14,983 nt of DNA from an uncultured Bacilli bacterium (GCA_947629075.1 CANRCI010000026.1:1-14983), one strand, 5' to 3'; positions 6,598 through 14,548 are shown, counted from the stretch's first letter. Notes: generated by a model not told the origin, from the sequence alone. Numbers and translations: made by a program.

Positions 6598-8688
6598 CTA
6601 AACTTTCTGTAAGCTCTTATGATTTTTCATAAGTTTCCTAATTCCATATGGATGTTTAAAGGCGACACTTACCAAAGTATTAGTAACTTCGACAACCTTC
6701 CCTGCTCCGAAATTGTCATGATATACATAATCACCAACTTTAAAGTCGATTTCTTCACTACGGAGATATTCTTTTTTATCTATTTTTTCTTCTCTTTCTT
6801 CATCTTTAAAATTCTTCTCTAGCAGTTCATCATCTATTTCACTGATAAAACGACTTGCCGGATTAGCCTGTTCTTTACCAAAAAGAGTACGCATGCGCGT
6901 ATTGATCAAATATAATTTTTCTTTAGCTCGCGTTATTGCCACATAACAAAGTCTTCGCTCCTCTTCGAGTTCAGAATTATCCATCAGTGAATTGATATGT
7001 GGGAATATTCCTTCTTCTAGACCAGTTACAAAAACATAATCAAACTCTAACCCTTTAACAGAGTGAACAGTCATCAAACTGACCTGATTATTATCATCTT
7101 TATATTCACTAGTATCGGTTAAAAGAGAAATTTCCAACAAGAAATCTTCAAGCGATATTACCCCATCGCGTTCTTCAAAATTTTTAGTGATCGATTTAAA
7201 CTCTTCTAAGTTTTCTAATCTTATATCAGCTTCTAGCGTTTTCTCCTCCTGATATTCTTGTTTAATACCAGTAACCTCTAAAATTTTATCGACTAACTCA
7301 GTTAGAGTCATATCTTCAGATAAACTCTTTAAACTTTCGATCATGCGCTTAAAGTCTTTTTCTTTTCCTCCATCGATAGCTTCATACATACTTATTCCTA
7401 AAGAATCAGCTTTTTCAGCTAAATTATTTATCGTCTTTAACCCTATTCCTCTTTTAGGAACATTTATTATCCTAGTCAAACTGACATTATCTTTTTCATT
7501 ATGGATAAGTCGTAAATACGCCAGTAAATCTTTTATTTCTTTACGACTATAAAAGCCAGTTCCTCCAACTATTTTATACGGAATGTTTTCTTTTAAAAAT
7601 TCTTCCTCTAAAACGTGAGACTGGGCATTGGTTCGATATATTACAGCCATATCTTCATAATTCTTACCCATCGATGCCAATTTCTTGATTTCACGAATCA
7701 CATAAAAAGCCTCGTCTTTTTCATTAAAAGCACGGAAATAAGATATCTTTTCTCCTTCGCCCTTAGTCGACCAAAGATTTTTATCTTTTCTCTCTTTATT
7801 ATTTCTAATGACACAATTGGCAGCATTTAAAATGGTCGATGTCGAACGATAATTCTGTTCCAATTTAATAATTTTGGCATTCTGATAATCTTTTTCAAAA
7901 TTCAATATGTTCCTGTAATTAGCTCCACGGAAACTGTAAATCGATTGATCGTTATCACCGACACAACAAATATTTTTATACTTAGCACTGATCATCTTAG
8001 TAAGAATGTACTGTGCTTCATTAGTATCTTGATACTCGTCGATTAATATATACTTAAAACGTTCTTGATACTTTTGCAGAATTGAGGGATGCTCACGAAA
8101 TAACTTAATCGGTAAAACCAACAAATCGTCAAAATCGACCGCATTATTTTTCTTTAACATCGTCTCATAGCGCTTATAAACCCTGAGAACCACTTTTTCA
8201 AAATCACTGATCGCATATTTTTCATAACTATCAGGTGACATTATTTCATTTTTACAACTACTTATCTTATTTCTTATCGCATTGGGATTGTATATCTTCG
8301 TATCTAAATCATACTCTTTAAGAATCTTTTTAACTATACTAGAAGAATCGTCACTATCCATAATTATAAAATTAGAAGTATACCCCAATTCTTTACAATT
8401 TTCTCGCAATATGCGAAGCCCAAACGAGTGGAAAGTTGATACTTGAGCAAACTTAGACAATTCTCCAATCATCTTATAAAGACGATCACTCATTTCACGA
8501 GCTGCTTTATTAGTAAATGTAATGGCTAAAATACTAGAAGGCGAGATTCCCAAATTTTCTACTAAATAAGCAATTTTAGTAGTTAGGACTCTAGTCTTTC
8601 CACTTCCAGCTCCTGCTAAGACAAGAAGAGGTCCTTCAGTCGTAGTTACTGCTTCTTGTTGTTCTCTATTTAAATCATCTATCTTCAT
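6598..8688 (-). CDS. pcrA: ATP-dependent 3'-5' DNA helicase PcrA (UvrD/Rep family)
   Basis: 696 residues from the second of two adjacent ATGs. AGAGG lies seven bases before this ATG and only four before the one at 8691, so the exact start is uncertain by one codon. Superfamily 1A helicase that unwinds DNA in repair and clears replication obstacles. Motifs in order: the Q-motif region LNREQQEAV (7-15), Walker A AGAGSGKT (25-32), Ia ITFTNKAA (56-63), II LIDEYQDTN (215-223), III GDNDQSIYSFRGA (244-256), IV LEQNYRST (276-283), V TVHSVKGLEFD (540-550), VI CYVAITRAKEKL (581-592). The end (about 648-696, FKVGDYVYHDNFGAGKVVEV) is the Tudor-like tail that in PcrA contacts RNA polymerase. It is the first gene of the apparent pcrA-nucleotidyltransferase-ligA operon. 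Confidence 0.97.
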   Translation of the reverse strand: MKIDDLNREQQEAVTTTEGPLLVLAGAGSGKTRVLTTKIAYLVENLGISPSSILAITFTNKAAREMSDRLYKMIGELSKFAQVSTFHSFGLRILRENCKELGYTSNFIIMDSDDSSSIVKKILKEYDLDTKIYNPNAIRNKISSCKNEIMSPDSYEKYAISDFEKVVLRVYKRYETMLKKNNAVDFDDLLVLPIKLFREHPSILQKYQERFKYILIDEYQDTNEAQYILTKMISAKYKNICCVGDNDQSIYSFRGANYRNILNFEKDYQNAKIIKLEQNYRSTSTILNAANCVIRNNKERKDKNLWSTKGEGEKISYFRAFNEKDEAFYVIREIKKLASMGKNYEDMAVIYRTNAQSHVLEEEFLKENIPYKIVGGTGFYSRKEIKDLLAYLRLIHNEKDNVSLTRIINVPKRGIGLKTINNLAEKADSLGISMYEAIDGGKEKDFKRMIESLKSLSEDMTLTELVDKILEVTGIKQEYQEEKTLEADIRLENLEEFKSITKNFEERDGVISLEDFLLEISLLTDTSEYKDDNNQVSLMTVHSVKGLEFDYVFVTGLEEGIFPHINSLMDNSELEEERRLCYVAITRAKEKLYLINTRMRTLFGKEQANPASRFISEIDDELLEKNFKDEEREEKIDKKEYLRSEEIDFKVGDYVYHDNFGAGKVVEVTNTLVSVAFKHPYGIRKLMKNHKSLQKV

Positions 8689-8710
8689 CATCTTACCTCT
8701 TTCTAAATCT

Positions 8711-8739
8711 ATTATACAATATTTGGTACTATAAATAAA
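8711..8739 (-). promoter_or_regulatory. Probable promoter of the pcrA operon
   Basis: On the minus strand a perfect TATAAT (8716-8711) lies 22 bases before the pcrA start. The hexamer 17 bases upstream is TTTATT, a poor -35. It is placed by the -10 box alone. Confidence 0.5.
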
Positions 8740-8770
8740 TAAAACTGTGGCAAAATTTCTCGTTCCAGTG

Positions 8771-8799
8771 ATAACACATTTCTACATAAAACGTATAAT
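8771..8799 (+). promoter_or_regulatory. Probable promoter of the truncated solute-binding protein gene
   Basis: ATAACA (8771-8776, four of six matches to TTGACA), a 17-base spacer and a perfect TATAAT (8794-8799) precede AGGAGG (8814-8819) and the ATG at 8825. No TPP riboswitch-like CTGAGA element is seen in the short leader. Confidence 0.65.
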
Positions 8800-8824
8800 A
8801 CACTGTAATTATTAGGAGGTAATT

Positions 8825-9451
8825 ATGAAAAAGAAAATAATAAGTATTACATTTATCTTGATCATTTTCGCACTAGCCTGTGGCGTTCTATTTAACAATC
8901 GCAACAACAAAAAAGATTTGATCAAAGTAAAAGTTGCCGAAGTTGCTCACAGCATTTTTTATGCCCCACAATATGCTGCTATTTCGGAAGGTTTTTTTGA
9001 AGATGAAGGTTTAGATATCGAGTTATCACTTACACCAGGAGCCGATAAAGTTACAGCTTCCGTTTTATCAGGTGATGTCGACATCGCTTTTTGTGGTAGT
9101 GAAGCAACTATCTACGTCTACAACGGTGGCGAAAAAGACTACTTGAAAACTTTCGCACAACTAACGCAAAAAGATGGAAGCTTTATCGTCTCTCGTAAAA
9201 AAATCGATAATTTCACAGTCGATGATTTAAAAGGTAAATACATCATTGGTGGACGTATTGGTGGTATGCCAGAGATGACTTTGGAATGGTCTTTAAAAAA
9301 AGCTGGAATCGATCCTAAAAAAGATTTAACCATCGATACAAGTGTTAGCTTTGCTGCGATGGGTGGTGCATTTATCGGTGGTACCGGTGATTTTGTAGCA
9401 CTATTTGATAATCTTGATTTAAAAGAAAATTACCTCGCAATAAAAAACTAA
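8825..9451 (+). pseudogene. Truncated NMT1/THI5-type ABC transporter solute-binding lipoprotein
   Basis: 208 residues, against about 320-340 for intact relatives (SsuA/THI5-like, NitT/TauT-type binding proteins). A basic, hydrophobic leader ends in ALAC (Cys19), a weak lipobox. The mature part matches the family well: KVAEVAHSIFYAPQYAAI, GFFEDEGLDIELSLTPGADK, GDVDIAFCGSEATIYVYNGG, DGSFIVSRKKIDNF, GGRIGGMPEMTLEW, FIGGTGDFVALF. After that it collapses into DNLDLKENYLAIKN and stops, losing the last third, including part of the second lobe and hinge. It has an intact ribosome binding site and promoter. No permease or ATPase gene is adjacent, so it stands alone. A decayed gene is most likely; a shortened functional protein is possible but would lack a full ligand cleft. 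Confidence 0.75.
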
Positions 9452-9465
9452 TTTTGGGCAAGAAA

Positions 9466-9491
9466 AAAGATTAGCATTACTACTAATCCTT
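9466..9491 (-). terminator. Intrinsic terminator at the convergent gene ends
   Basis: GATTAG (9469-9474) pairs with CTAATC (9483-9488) over an eight-base loop, with flanking A-T pairs. The minus-strand RNA continues into TTTTTTCTT, so it ends the unknown gene at 9491-10231. The plus-strand version (AATCCTTTATT) could weakly serve the truncated binding-protein gene. Confidence 0.75.
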
Positions 9492-10231
9492 TATTCATTG
9501 ATATCCATTCTACTTATTCCCTTATAAACCTTAGCTGCACCTTTATTACTTTCAGCTGTCGCACTAGTTAGTCTAGCACCCATAGCTTTCTCTTTATAAT
9601 CATCGATTAATGAATAATCATTTTCACTATCTAACATAACCTTTTTATATATATTATACGAAGCCCAATTTTCTATTATAAACATGTGATCATCATTATT
9701 TTCTTTGTCAAAACCATTAACTACAGTAAATTTATTTTCAATCGCCAGACGACACACCTTAGCAATGAAGTAATTAGCTAATTCTCGTTCATCATTTCTA
9801 TTTAATGTAGTATTGGCCATAAATTTAATTGATGGACCATTTAAAACTAAAGACTTCGTATTTTTCTCTTTTAAAGCCATTGATAATTTGTTGAAAACTT
9901 TAATTTTTTCATTTGGAGTTCGCTCTGAAAAATTAGAGATTTTTAATTCCGTATATAAGTTTTTATAACGTGATTTCTCAGTTAACTTTTCAAAAATTTC
10001 TAATGTATTACTAACACAGTCAAAGTATTCATCGACAAGTTCGATTCCATTTTCAACGAATTCATCTGCTTCATTTTCAGGCGTTTCTAATGGCTTTTCT
10101 TCAACTTGTTCAAGTACACCATCTCTATTGGTTACAACTAAATACTTTTCCTCACCATTTATTTTGATCTTTACTTGCTCTTCATCATTTAATGTTACGT
10201 ATAAAACATTATCATTTAATTTATATTCCAT
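9491..10231 (-). CDS. Hypothetical protein, 246 aa, family not recognised
   Basis: The start is the ATG at 10231, preceded by AAGGGGG at eight bases. The in-frame extension to 10288 is rejected because a TTGACT-17-TAGAAT promoter lies within it. Residues 1-37 look like a small beta-sheet domain (LNDNVLYVTLNDEEQVKIKI, then GEEKYLVV). A glutamate-rich linker follows (about 38-62), then a mostly helical domain to about 220 (ELVDEYFDCVSNTLEIFEKL, ELANYFIAKVCRLAIENKF). The tail contains GARLTSATAESNKGAAKVYK. There is no signal peptide or membrane segment, so it is probably cytosolic. I see no catalytic motif. It is transcribed alone, with its own promoter and terminator, which argues for a self-contained role. 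No function is assigned. Confidence 0.8.
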   Translation of the reverse strand: MEYKLNDNVLYVTLNDEEQVKIKINGEEKYLVVTNRDGVLEQVEEKPLETPENEADEFVENGIELVDEYFDCVSNTLEIFEKLTEKSRYKNLYTELKISNFSERTPNEKIKVFNKLSMALKEKNTKSLVLNGPSIKFMANTTLNRNDERELANYFIAKVCRLAIENKFTVVNGFDKENNDDHMFIIENWASYNIYKKVMLDSENDYSLIDDYKEKAMGARLTSATAESNKGAAKVYKGISRMDINE

Positions 10232-10259
10232 ATTCTCATCCCCCTTAAAGACTTTCACT

Positions 10260-10288
10260 ATTCTAACACGGAGACATTTTGAAGTCAA
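10260..10288 (-). promoter_or_regulatory. Promoter of the 246-aa hypothetical gene
   Basis: On the minus strand TTGACT (10288-10283), a 17-base spacer and TAGAAT (10265-10260) each differ from consensus at one position. The transcript would start near 10253, giving a leader of about 22 bases that carries AAGGGGG. The -35 box directly follows the U-tract of the upstream terminator. Confidence 0.8.
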
Positions 10289-10294
10289 ATAAAA

Positions 10295-10317
10295 AGAAAC
10301 TAGTAGTCATAGTTTCT
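10295..10317 (-). terminator. Intrinsic terminator of the SDR oxidoreductase gene
   Basis: AGAAACTA (10295-10302) and TAGTTTCT (10310-10317) form a perfect eight-pair stem with a seven-base loop. On the minus strand it is followed by TTTTATTT, seven bases after the SDR stop codon. Confidence 0.9.
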
Positions 10318-10323
10318 AAGTAC

Positions 10324-11244
10324 TTATCCCATTACCTCGCCACCGTTGTTGTGGATCACTTGACCCGTAACGTAACTCGAGTCATCAGAAGCTAAAAAGA
10401 CAAAAGTTGGAGCAAGTTCATAAGGCATCGCCCCTCTAGCCATAGCAGCATTACTTCCTAGAGATGGAATTTTTTCTTTAACCCAACAAGCTGGTTGCAG
10501 TGGAGTCCAAAAGAATCCTGGAGCAATGGCGTTGACGCGGATGTTTTTCAGTGCCAAATTTCTAGCTAAAGCCCTAGTGAATCCGACGATTGCCCCTTTA
10601 GTTGTAACGTAATCAATCAATTGTGGATCACCATAAAAAGTAGTAACGGAACTTAGATTTATTATTGATGACCCAGCTTTTAAATGTGGCAAAACTTCTC
10701 TAGTCAAATAAAACATTCCGTAGATATTTACTTTCATTGTACGATCAAATTGTTCATCACTGATATCACCCAATTCATCTTGTTGAAACTGAACACCAGC
10801 ATTGTTTACCAAAATATCGATGTGGCCAAAATTATTGAGTGCTACTTCAACAATCTTTTTACAAAAATTTTTATCAGCAATGTCACCAGCCATAACGATA
10901 CATTCTCCACCGAGCGATTCGATATACTGTTTAGTCTCCATGGCATCGCGATGTTCGTTATAATAAGGAATTACTAACTTAGCTCCCTCTTTAGCAAAGG
11001 CTACTGCTGCTGCCCTGCCCAATCCACTATCACCACCAGTAATGATTGCAACTTTACCTTTTAGTTTTCCACTTCCTTTGTAGTTGACATTATCAAAGAT
11101 TGGTCGTGGTTTCATCAAATATTCCATACCTGGTTGAACATTTTGTGATTGTTCTTTAGCTAAAATTTGATATTCTGTCGTCTTCAATCCCGTAGGATAG
11201 TAATAATTGTAGTACTGATTTCCATAATGGTAATCGTAATTCAT
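10324..11244 (-). CDS. SDR-family NAD(P)-dependent oxidoreductase (YhdF/YhxC-like)
   Basis: 306 residues, a classical short-chain dehydrogenase with the N-terminal extension of the YhdF/YhxC group. Such enzymes transfer hydride between NAD(P)H and a small alcohol/carbonyl; the substrate is unknown here. The Rossmann fold carries TGGDSGLG (69-76), AGD (119-121) and NNAG (147-150). The active site is Ser198/199 (NLSS), Tyr212 and Lys216 (YVTTK), and the family ending SSYVTGQVIHNNGGEV is intact. The linker VQPGMEYLMKPRPIFDN and KGSGKLKGK before the fold fits the group. Unusual is the very start, MNYDYHYGNQYYNYYYP, with eight tyrosines in sixteen residues. The start ATG is preceded by GAGGTG at five bases. 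Its leader overlaps a long inverted repeat (11253-11294). It has its own terminator and follows the unknown membrane protein gene by 62 bases. Confidence 0.93.
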   Translation of the reverse strand: MNYDYHYGNQYYNYYYPTGLKTTEYQILAKEQSQNVQPGMEYLMKPRPIFDNVNYKGSGKLKGKVAIITGGDSGLGRAAAVAFAKEGAKLVIPYYNEHRDAMETKQYIESLGGECIVMAGDIADKNFCKKIVEVALNNFGHIDILVNNAGVQFQQDELGDISDEQFDRTMKVNIYGMFYLTREVLPHLKAGSSIINLSSVTTFYGDPQLIDYVTTKGAIVGFTRALARNLALKNIRVNAIAPGFFWTPLQPACWVKEKIPSLGSNAAMARGAMPYELAPTFVFLASDDSSYVTGQVIHNNGGEVMG

Positions 11245-11252
11245 AAAAACAC

Positions 11253-11294
11253 CTCAATGTAATATATGAGTTTACTAAAAAATATTACTTTGAG
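11253..11294 (-). promoter_or_regulatory. Inverted repeat overlapping the SDR ribosome binding site
   Basis: CTCAATGTAATAT (11253-11265) and ATATTACTTTGAG (11282-11294) pair at twelve of thirteen positions around a 16-base loop. In minus-strand RNA the stem closes 12 bases after the stop of the upstream membrane gene and pairs the GAG of the SDR GAGGTG site. It could be a poor terminator or a translation-blocking hairpin in read-through mRNA. A weak TATATT -10 (11266-11261) lies inside it, so a transcript starting there would lack the hairpin. Confidence 0.5.
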
Positions 11295-11306
11295 ATAAAC
11301 AATAAA

Positions 11307-12368
11307 TTAATTTTCCAAATCGATTGAGAAATAAATTTTATTAACTATATAGTCACCATTATTAATAATGGTAAAATTATATCTTCCTGGACCAGTTAAA
11401 TAATCAGTGATATCACTTTTGTATTCACCATCGTAAATTACTCGATTTTCATAGGTTATTTCCATTGTACTTTTAGAAAGCTTTACTTCTTTTAAGGTTT
11501 CATTAGTGGCATTCACTCCACACGCTACTGCGACCATTTTCTTTTTGTCATTGTTAAAACACTCATATTCATGCAATTTGAAAATATATTTTTGATTTTC
11601 AACAATTGATGTATTTGAAGAATTACTGTCATCAAAAGCCCTTTCATCTCTTTGGACATAAAAAATTGGAATAACTGTTCTCTCATAATTCTGATAATAT
11701 CCTATAGGTAACTCTTCCCCATTAATAGTAGCACTAAAATGATGCCAATGACCACGATTAAATTTTTTAGTTCCTTCAATACCAGATAAAAATAACCCTA
11801 CAAATAGTAATACAACAGTTGTGACGAGAGTAACATAAGAAATAACGGTTACTCTTTTATCCAACTTATCCTTTTTGACATCCTTATCTAAAGTAACAAT
11901 TTCTTCTTCTACTTCTTTCTTAATCGGTTCGTAATCATTCTTTATTTGCTCATTACTATGGTAATAGCGACTCTTCTTTTTTTCTGGATGCTTATCATAA
12001 AATGCTTCCGTCCCATTTACCATATCCCACTCACTAGTTGGAGGTGATAATAAAAGGATCAAAATGTAATTAATTACACAGTAAAGAATCGCCATTAAAA
12101 TAGTTGCTTGGCTGAGAAGAACAGCCATTATTAAAAAGATTTGATTAACCGTTTTAAAATACACTAAAATGCTACTACGAAATCTAACATTCTCTTTAGC
12201 TAAAAGTTTAATGATAACTACCAAGTAAGTAATATCAAATATTAAAAAAATAAATGGATTAGCAATAAATTTAACAGCCAAATTCAAATTCATATCGCAA
12301 TAAACACCAATGTATACATAAATCACATATGGAATGACATATAGACACTTCTTCAAAAACGTTTTCAT
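11307..12368 (-). CDS. Uncharacterised multi-pass membrane protein with C-terminal extracytoplasmic domain
   Basis: 353 residues, family not recognised. Hydrophobic segments lie at about 8-24, 34-56, 72-90 and 91-108. A long charged loop follows (about 112-171; PEKKKSRYYHSNEQ, KKEVEEEIVTLDKDVKKDK), presumably cytosolic by its lysine content. One more membrane segment lies at about 173-195 (VISYVTLVTTVVLLFVGLFL). Residues 196-353 form a soluble domain rich in predicted strands, containing GHWHHFS and the strand-like YNFTIINNGDYIVNKIYFSI, probably outside the membrane. The start is set by TAGGAGAT before ATG. It is divergent from the GT-C-like gene at 12512, with 143 bases shared between them, so joint regulation is possible. 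No enzymatic motif is seen; an envelope role is inference. Confidence 0.85.
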   Translation of the reverse strand: MKTFLKKCLYVIPYVIYVYIGVYCDMNLNLAVKFIANPFIFLIFDITYLVVIIKLLAKENVRFRSSILVYFKTVNQIFLIMAVLLSQATILMAILYCVINYILILLLSPPTSEWDMVNGTEAFYDKHPEKKKSRYYHSNEQIKNDYEPIKKEVEEEIVTLDKDVKKDKLDKRVTVISYVTLVTTVVLLFVGLFLSGIEGTKKFNRGHWHHFSATINGEELPIGYYQNYERTVIPIFYVQRDERAFDDSNSSNTSIVENQKYIFKLHEYECFNNDKKKMVAVACGVNATNETLKEVKLSKSTMEITYENRVIYDGEYKSDITDYLTGPGRYNFTIINNGDYIVNKIYFSIDLEN

Positions 12369-12413
12369 TTTATCTCCTACTAATATCCCAGTTTTTCTAC
12401 TCTTACAAGATAT

Positions 12414-12442
12414 ATTATACTATAGATATACCCGATAAACAA
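12414..12442 (-). promoter_or_regulatory. Probable promoter of the 353-aa membrane protein gene
   Basis: On the minus strand TTGTTT (12442-12437), a 17-base spacer and a perfect TATAAT (12419-12414) precede the ATG at 12368, leaving a leader of about 38 bases with TAGGAGAT near its end. The -35 matches consensus at only three positions. Confidence 0.55.
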
Positions 12443-12446
12443 ATAC

Positions 12447-12475
12447 TTCAACTTTAATAGTATTAATGATAAACT
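12447..12475 (+). promoter_or_regulatory. Possible weak promoter of the GT-C-like gene
   Basis: TTCAAC (12447-12452), a 17-base spacer and TAAACT (12470-12475) match consensus at three and four positions. It is the best candidate in the divergent gap for the gene starting at 12512, and lies almost back-to-back with the opposite promoter. Confidence 0.3.
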
Positions 12476-12511
12476 AGATATGAGTTAATCGTTTACGAAA
12501 GGAGAATTACT

Positions 12512-14398
12512 TTGAAAAAATTTATCAAAAACATCCAAAAAGAATTTAAAAAATTAAGCAACTTTAAAAATACTTATCGACAAAGTGGTGGTGGTAGAGA
12601 GTACTTACTTTTAATCATTATTTTACTAGCAGCTTATTTTATTTTCATGTATCACGATATGCTGGATACAGTTGAAAACTCCATCATTTTTGCTAAATCG
12701 ATATTTCATGGAAAATTGTTAAACTTCTACGATTTAAGTGTTGCTCAAACCCGAACTTTGTTCAGTGCCAATTACCACATTTTAATCTATGTAATATTTT
12801 CTATTTGGTTGATGCCAGGCTATTTAGTAGCTCATCTTTTAGGTAAAAACTTCCTATATTGGCCAATTGGACTTCTATATTCCAAAACTTTAATTATCAT
12901 TGTTACCCTTATAGTTAGTTATCTAATATATAAAATAATTAAAATGTGTGGGATAAAGAAAGAAAAAGCAGTTTTTGCACCATTTATATTTTTAAGTAGT
13001 TTCTTAGTCTTTTTTCCAGTATTCATAACATCACAAATAGATATTTTCTCAATATTTTTTATGTTATTAGGATTAATTGCCTATTTAAAAAATAAAGATT
13101 TTTGGTTTATCATCTGTTTCATGATTGCAGCACCACTTAAAATGTTTGCAATTCTACTAGTTTTACCACTTATTCTATTGCGTTATAAGAATTTGTTTAA
13201 AGCTTCATTGTTGACCCTTTCTACTACAGCATTAATAATAATTGAAAAGCTTCTTTTTAGTGGTAGTGTCATCTATAAATATGCTTTATCATCACAGAGT
13301 TCAGCAGCCATTGGTGGATTATTAGGTTCTAATATTAAGCTTGGTAGACCACTGACTATATTTATCGTTCTATATCTATGTCTACTTGCTTACTGCTATA
13401 TCTCTGACAGAAAGAACAATCAAAAATTAATCGTCTACATTCCCCTTTTCGTCTTTGGAACTTTCTTAGCCTTTTCTACTTTTAATGTCTATTGGATTTT
13501 ATTAATGGCACCATTTTTAGTTATCAATATCTTTGTCAATAATAAATTTTTGAATTTCAATATTCTACTTGAAACCATTAATGGAATTGCTTATTTTTTA
13601 TGGATTGCCGTAGGAGGAACATTCGTATTTAAAGATAACGCTCTTACTTCAAGATTATCACTTGCATATCTAAATTTAAATAGAGACCCTAATATTTTAA
13701 AATTCCAAAACACATATCAATTTTTTCAAAAATTAGATATAAATACTTATTATCCATTATTCTCTACTATTTTTGCTACCACTATCATTATCATTCTGTT
13801 CTTATCTTGTCCATTAATAAATTTTAAAACTAAAGTTAAAGAAGATGGTATAGAACATTGGATTTTATGGTTGAGACCAATTCTGTTAATCATGATGGTA
13901 GGACTTATTATGTACACTTACCACGCTACTACTAATCCTATAAGTTACAGCAATCTAGATAGAGAAAATTACTACGAAAAAGTTGATTTAATCAAATACG
14001 ATGATCCACAAGAAATCATTCAACCAATTATGTTTGATAAAGATTTAGAATTAGATGAGTTAACTCTTAAGTTCCACAATACTGATGAGTATAGAAACAA
14101 TTTATCATTACTTACCATTGAAATATGGAACAAAACTGAAGAAAAGAAAATTTTTGAAGAACAGATTGGGTGTACTGATATTGAAAACGATAAATTGCGA
14201 TATATCAATTTAAAAGGTACCAAAGTAAATGATGATGATAAATATGAGATAAGATTATCGGGAATTAAAGGAATAAATCACAATAAAAATAGTGATAAAC
14301 TATATACTTATTTTATTGAAGAACGTGATGATAGTCTAAAGAGAGTTATCATTGATGGCAATGAAGAGGATAAAACTTTATACTTTGCCATTAGATAG
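12512..14398 (+). CDS. Multi-pass membrane protein, probable GT-C glycosyltransferase
   Basis: 628 residues from a TTG start; AAAGGAG lies seven bases upstream and no better ATG is near. About twelve to thirteen hydrophobic helices span 31 to 470. After the first helix, YHDMLDTVENS (47-57) places acidic residues where GT-C enzymes carry catalytic or metal-binding acids. TSQIDIFSIFFMLLGLIAYL (173-192) followed by a second hydrophobic stretch with PLKMFAILLVLPLILL resembles the GQxD...LLLLAL...K-P-x-A/x-L-LLP pattern of bacterial GT-C and DUF2029-like transferases, which use polyprenyl-phosphate sugars. Residues about 475-628 form a soluble, probably extracellular, strand-rich domain. Family and donor are not certain. 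It precedes a second membrane protein of similar type by 150 bases, suggesting a glycan or glycolipid assembly locus. Confidence 0.75.
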   Translation: MKKFIKNIQKEFKKLSNFKNTYRQSGGGREYLLLIIILLAAYFIFMYHDMLDTVENSIIFAKSIFHGKLLNFYDLSVAQTRTLFSANYHILIYVIFSIWLMPGYLVAHLLGKNFLYWPIGLLYSKTLIIIVTLIVSYLIYKIIKMCGIKKEKAVFAPFIFLSSFLVFFPVFITSQIDIFSIFFMLLGLIAYLKNKDFWFIICFMIAAPLKMFAILLVLPLILLRYKNLFKASLLTLSTTALIIIEKLLFSGSVIYKYALSSQSSAAIGGLLGSNIKLGRPLTIFIVLYLCLLAYCYISDRKNNQKLIVYIPLFVFGTFLAFSTFNVYWILLMAPFLVINIFVNNKFLNFNILLETINGIAYFLWIAVGGTFVFKDNALTSRLSLAYLNLNRDPNILKFQNTYQFFQKLDINTYYPLFSTIFATTIIIILFLSCPLINFKTKVKEDGIEHWILWLRPILLIMMVGLIMYTYHATTNPISYSNLDRENYYEKVDLIKYDDPQEIIQPIMFDKDLELDELTLKFHNTDEYRNNLSLLTIEIWNKTEEKKIFEEQIGCTDIENDKLRYINLKGTKVNDDDKYEIRLSGIKGINHNKNSDKLYTYFIEERDDSLKRVIIDGNEEDKTLYFAIR

Positions 14399-14503
14399 TG
14401 ATTGATTCTACTTGACAAACACTTTTCCTAATAACGATGAAATAACTAGACTAAATACATTTTTTGTCTTCTCACAACATTTTTTACATCCATTATTTAA
14501 ATA

Positions 14504-14532
14504 TTGGTGCATTATTCCATCTTTGTTATAAT
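14504..14532 (+). promoter_or_regulatory. Probable extended -10 promoter of the partial membrane glycosyltransferase gene
   Basis: TTGGTG (14504-14509), a 17-base spacer and TGTTATAAT (14524-14532, an extended -10) precede the ATG at 14549. The transcript would start near 14539, leaving a leader of about ten bases that begins at the GAGGTG ribosome binding site itself. Confidence 0.55.
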
Positions 14533-14548
14533 GATAGAGAGGTGTATT

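Noticed and set aside
8700..8824. TPP riboswitch upstream of the THI5-like binding protein.
   Set aside because: The 133-base divergent gap has no CTGAGA-type conserved element and no paired helices of the right kind, and it already holds two promoters.
10232..10288. N-terminal extension of the 246-aa hypothetical protein to 10288.
   Set aside because: The extension contains the gene's own -35 and -10 boxes and the ribosome binding site, so it cannot be translated from that promoter.
14399..14548. Terminator or second promoter (TTGACA at 14414) between the two glycosyltransferase-like genes.
   Set aside because: No stable stem with a U-tract is visible, and no -10 box stands at a suitable distance from that TTGACA.
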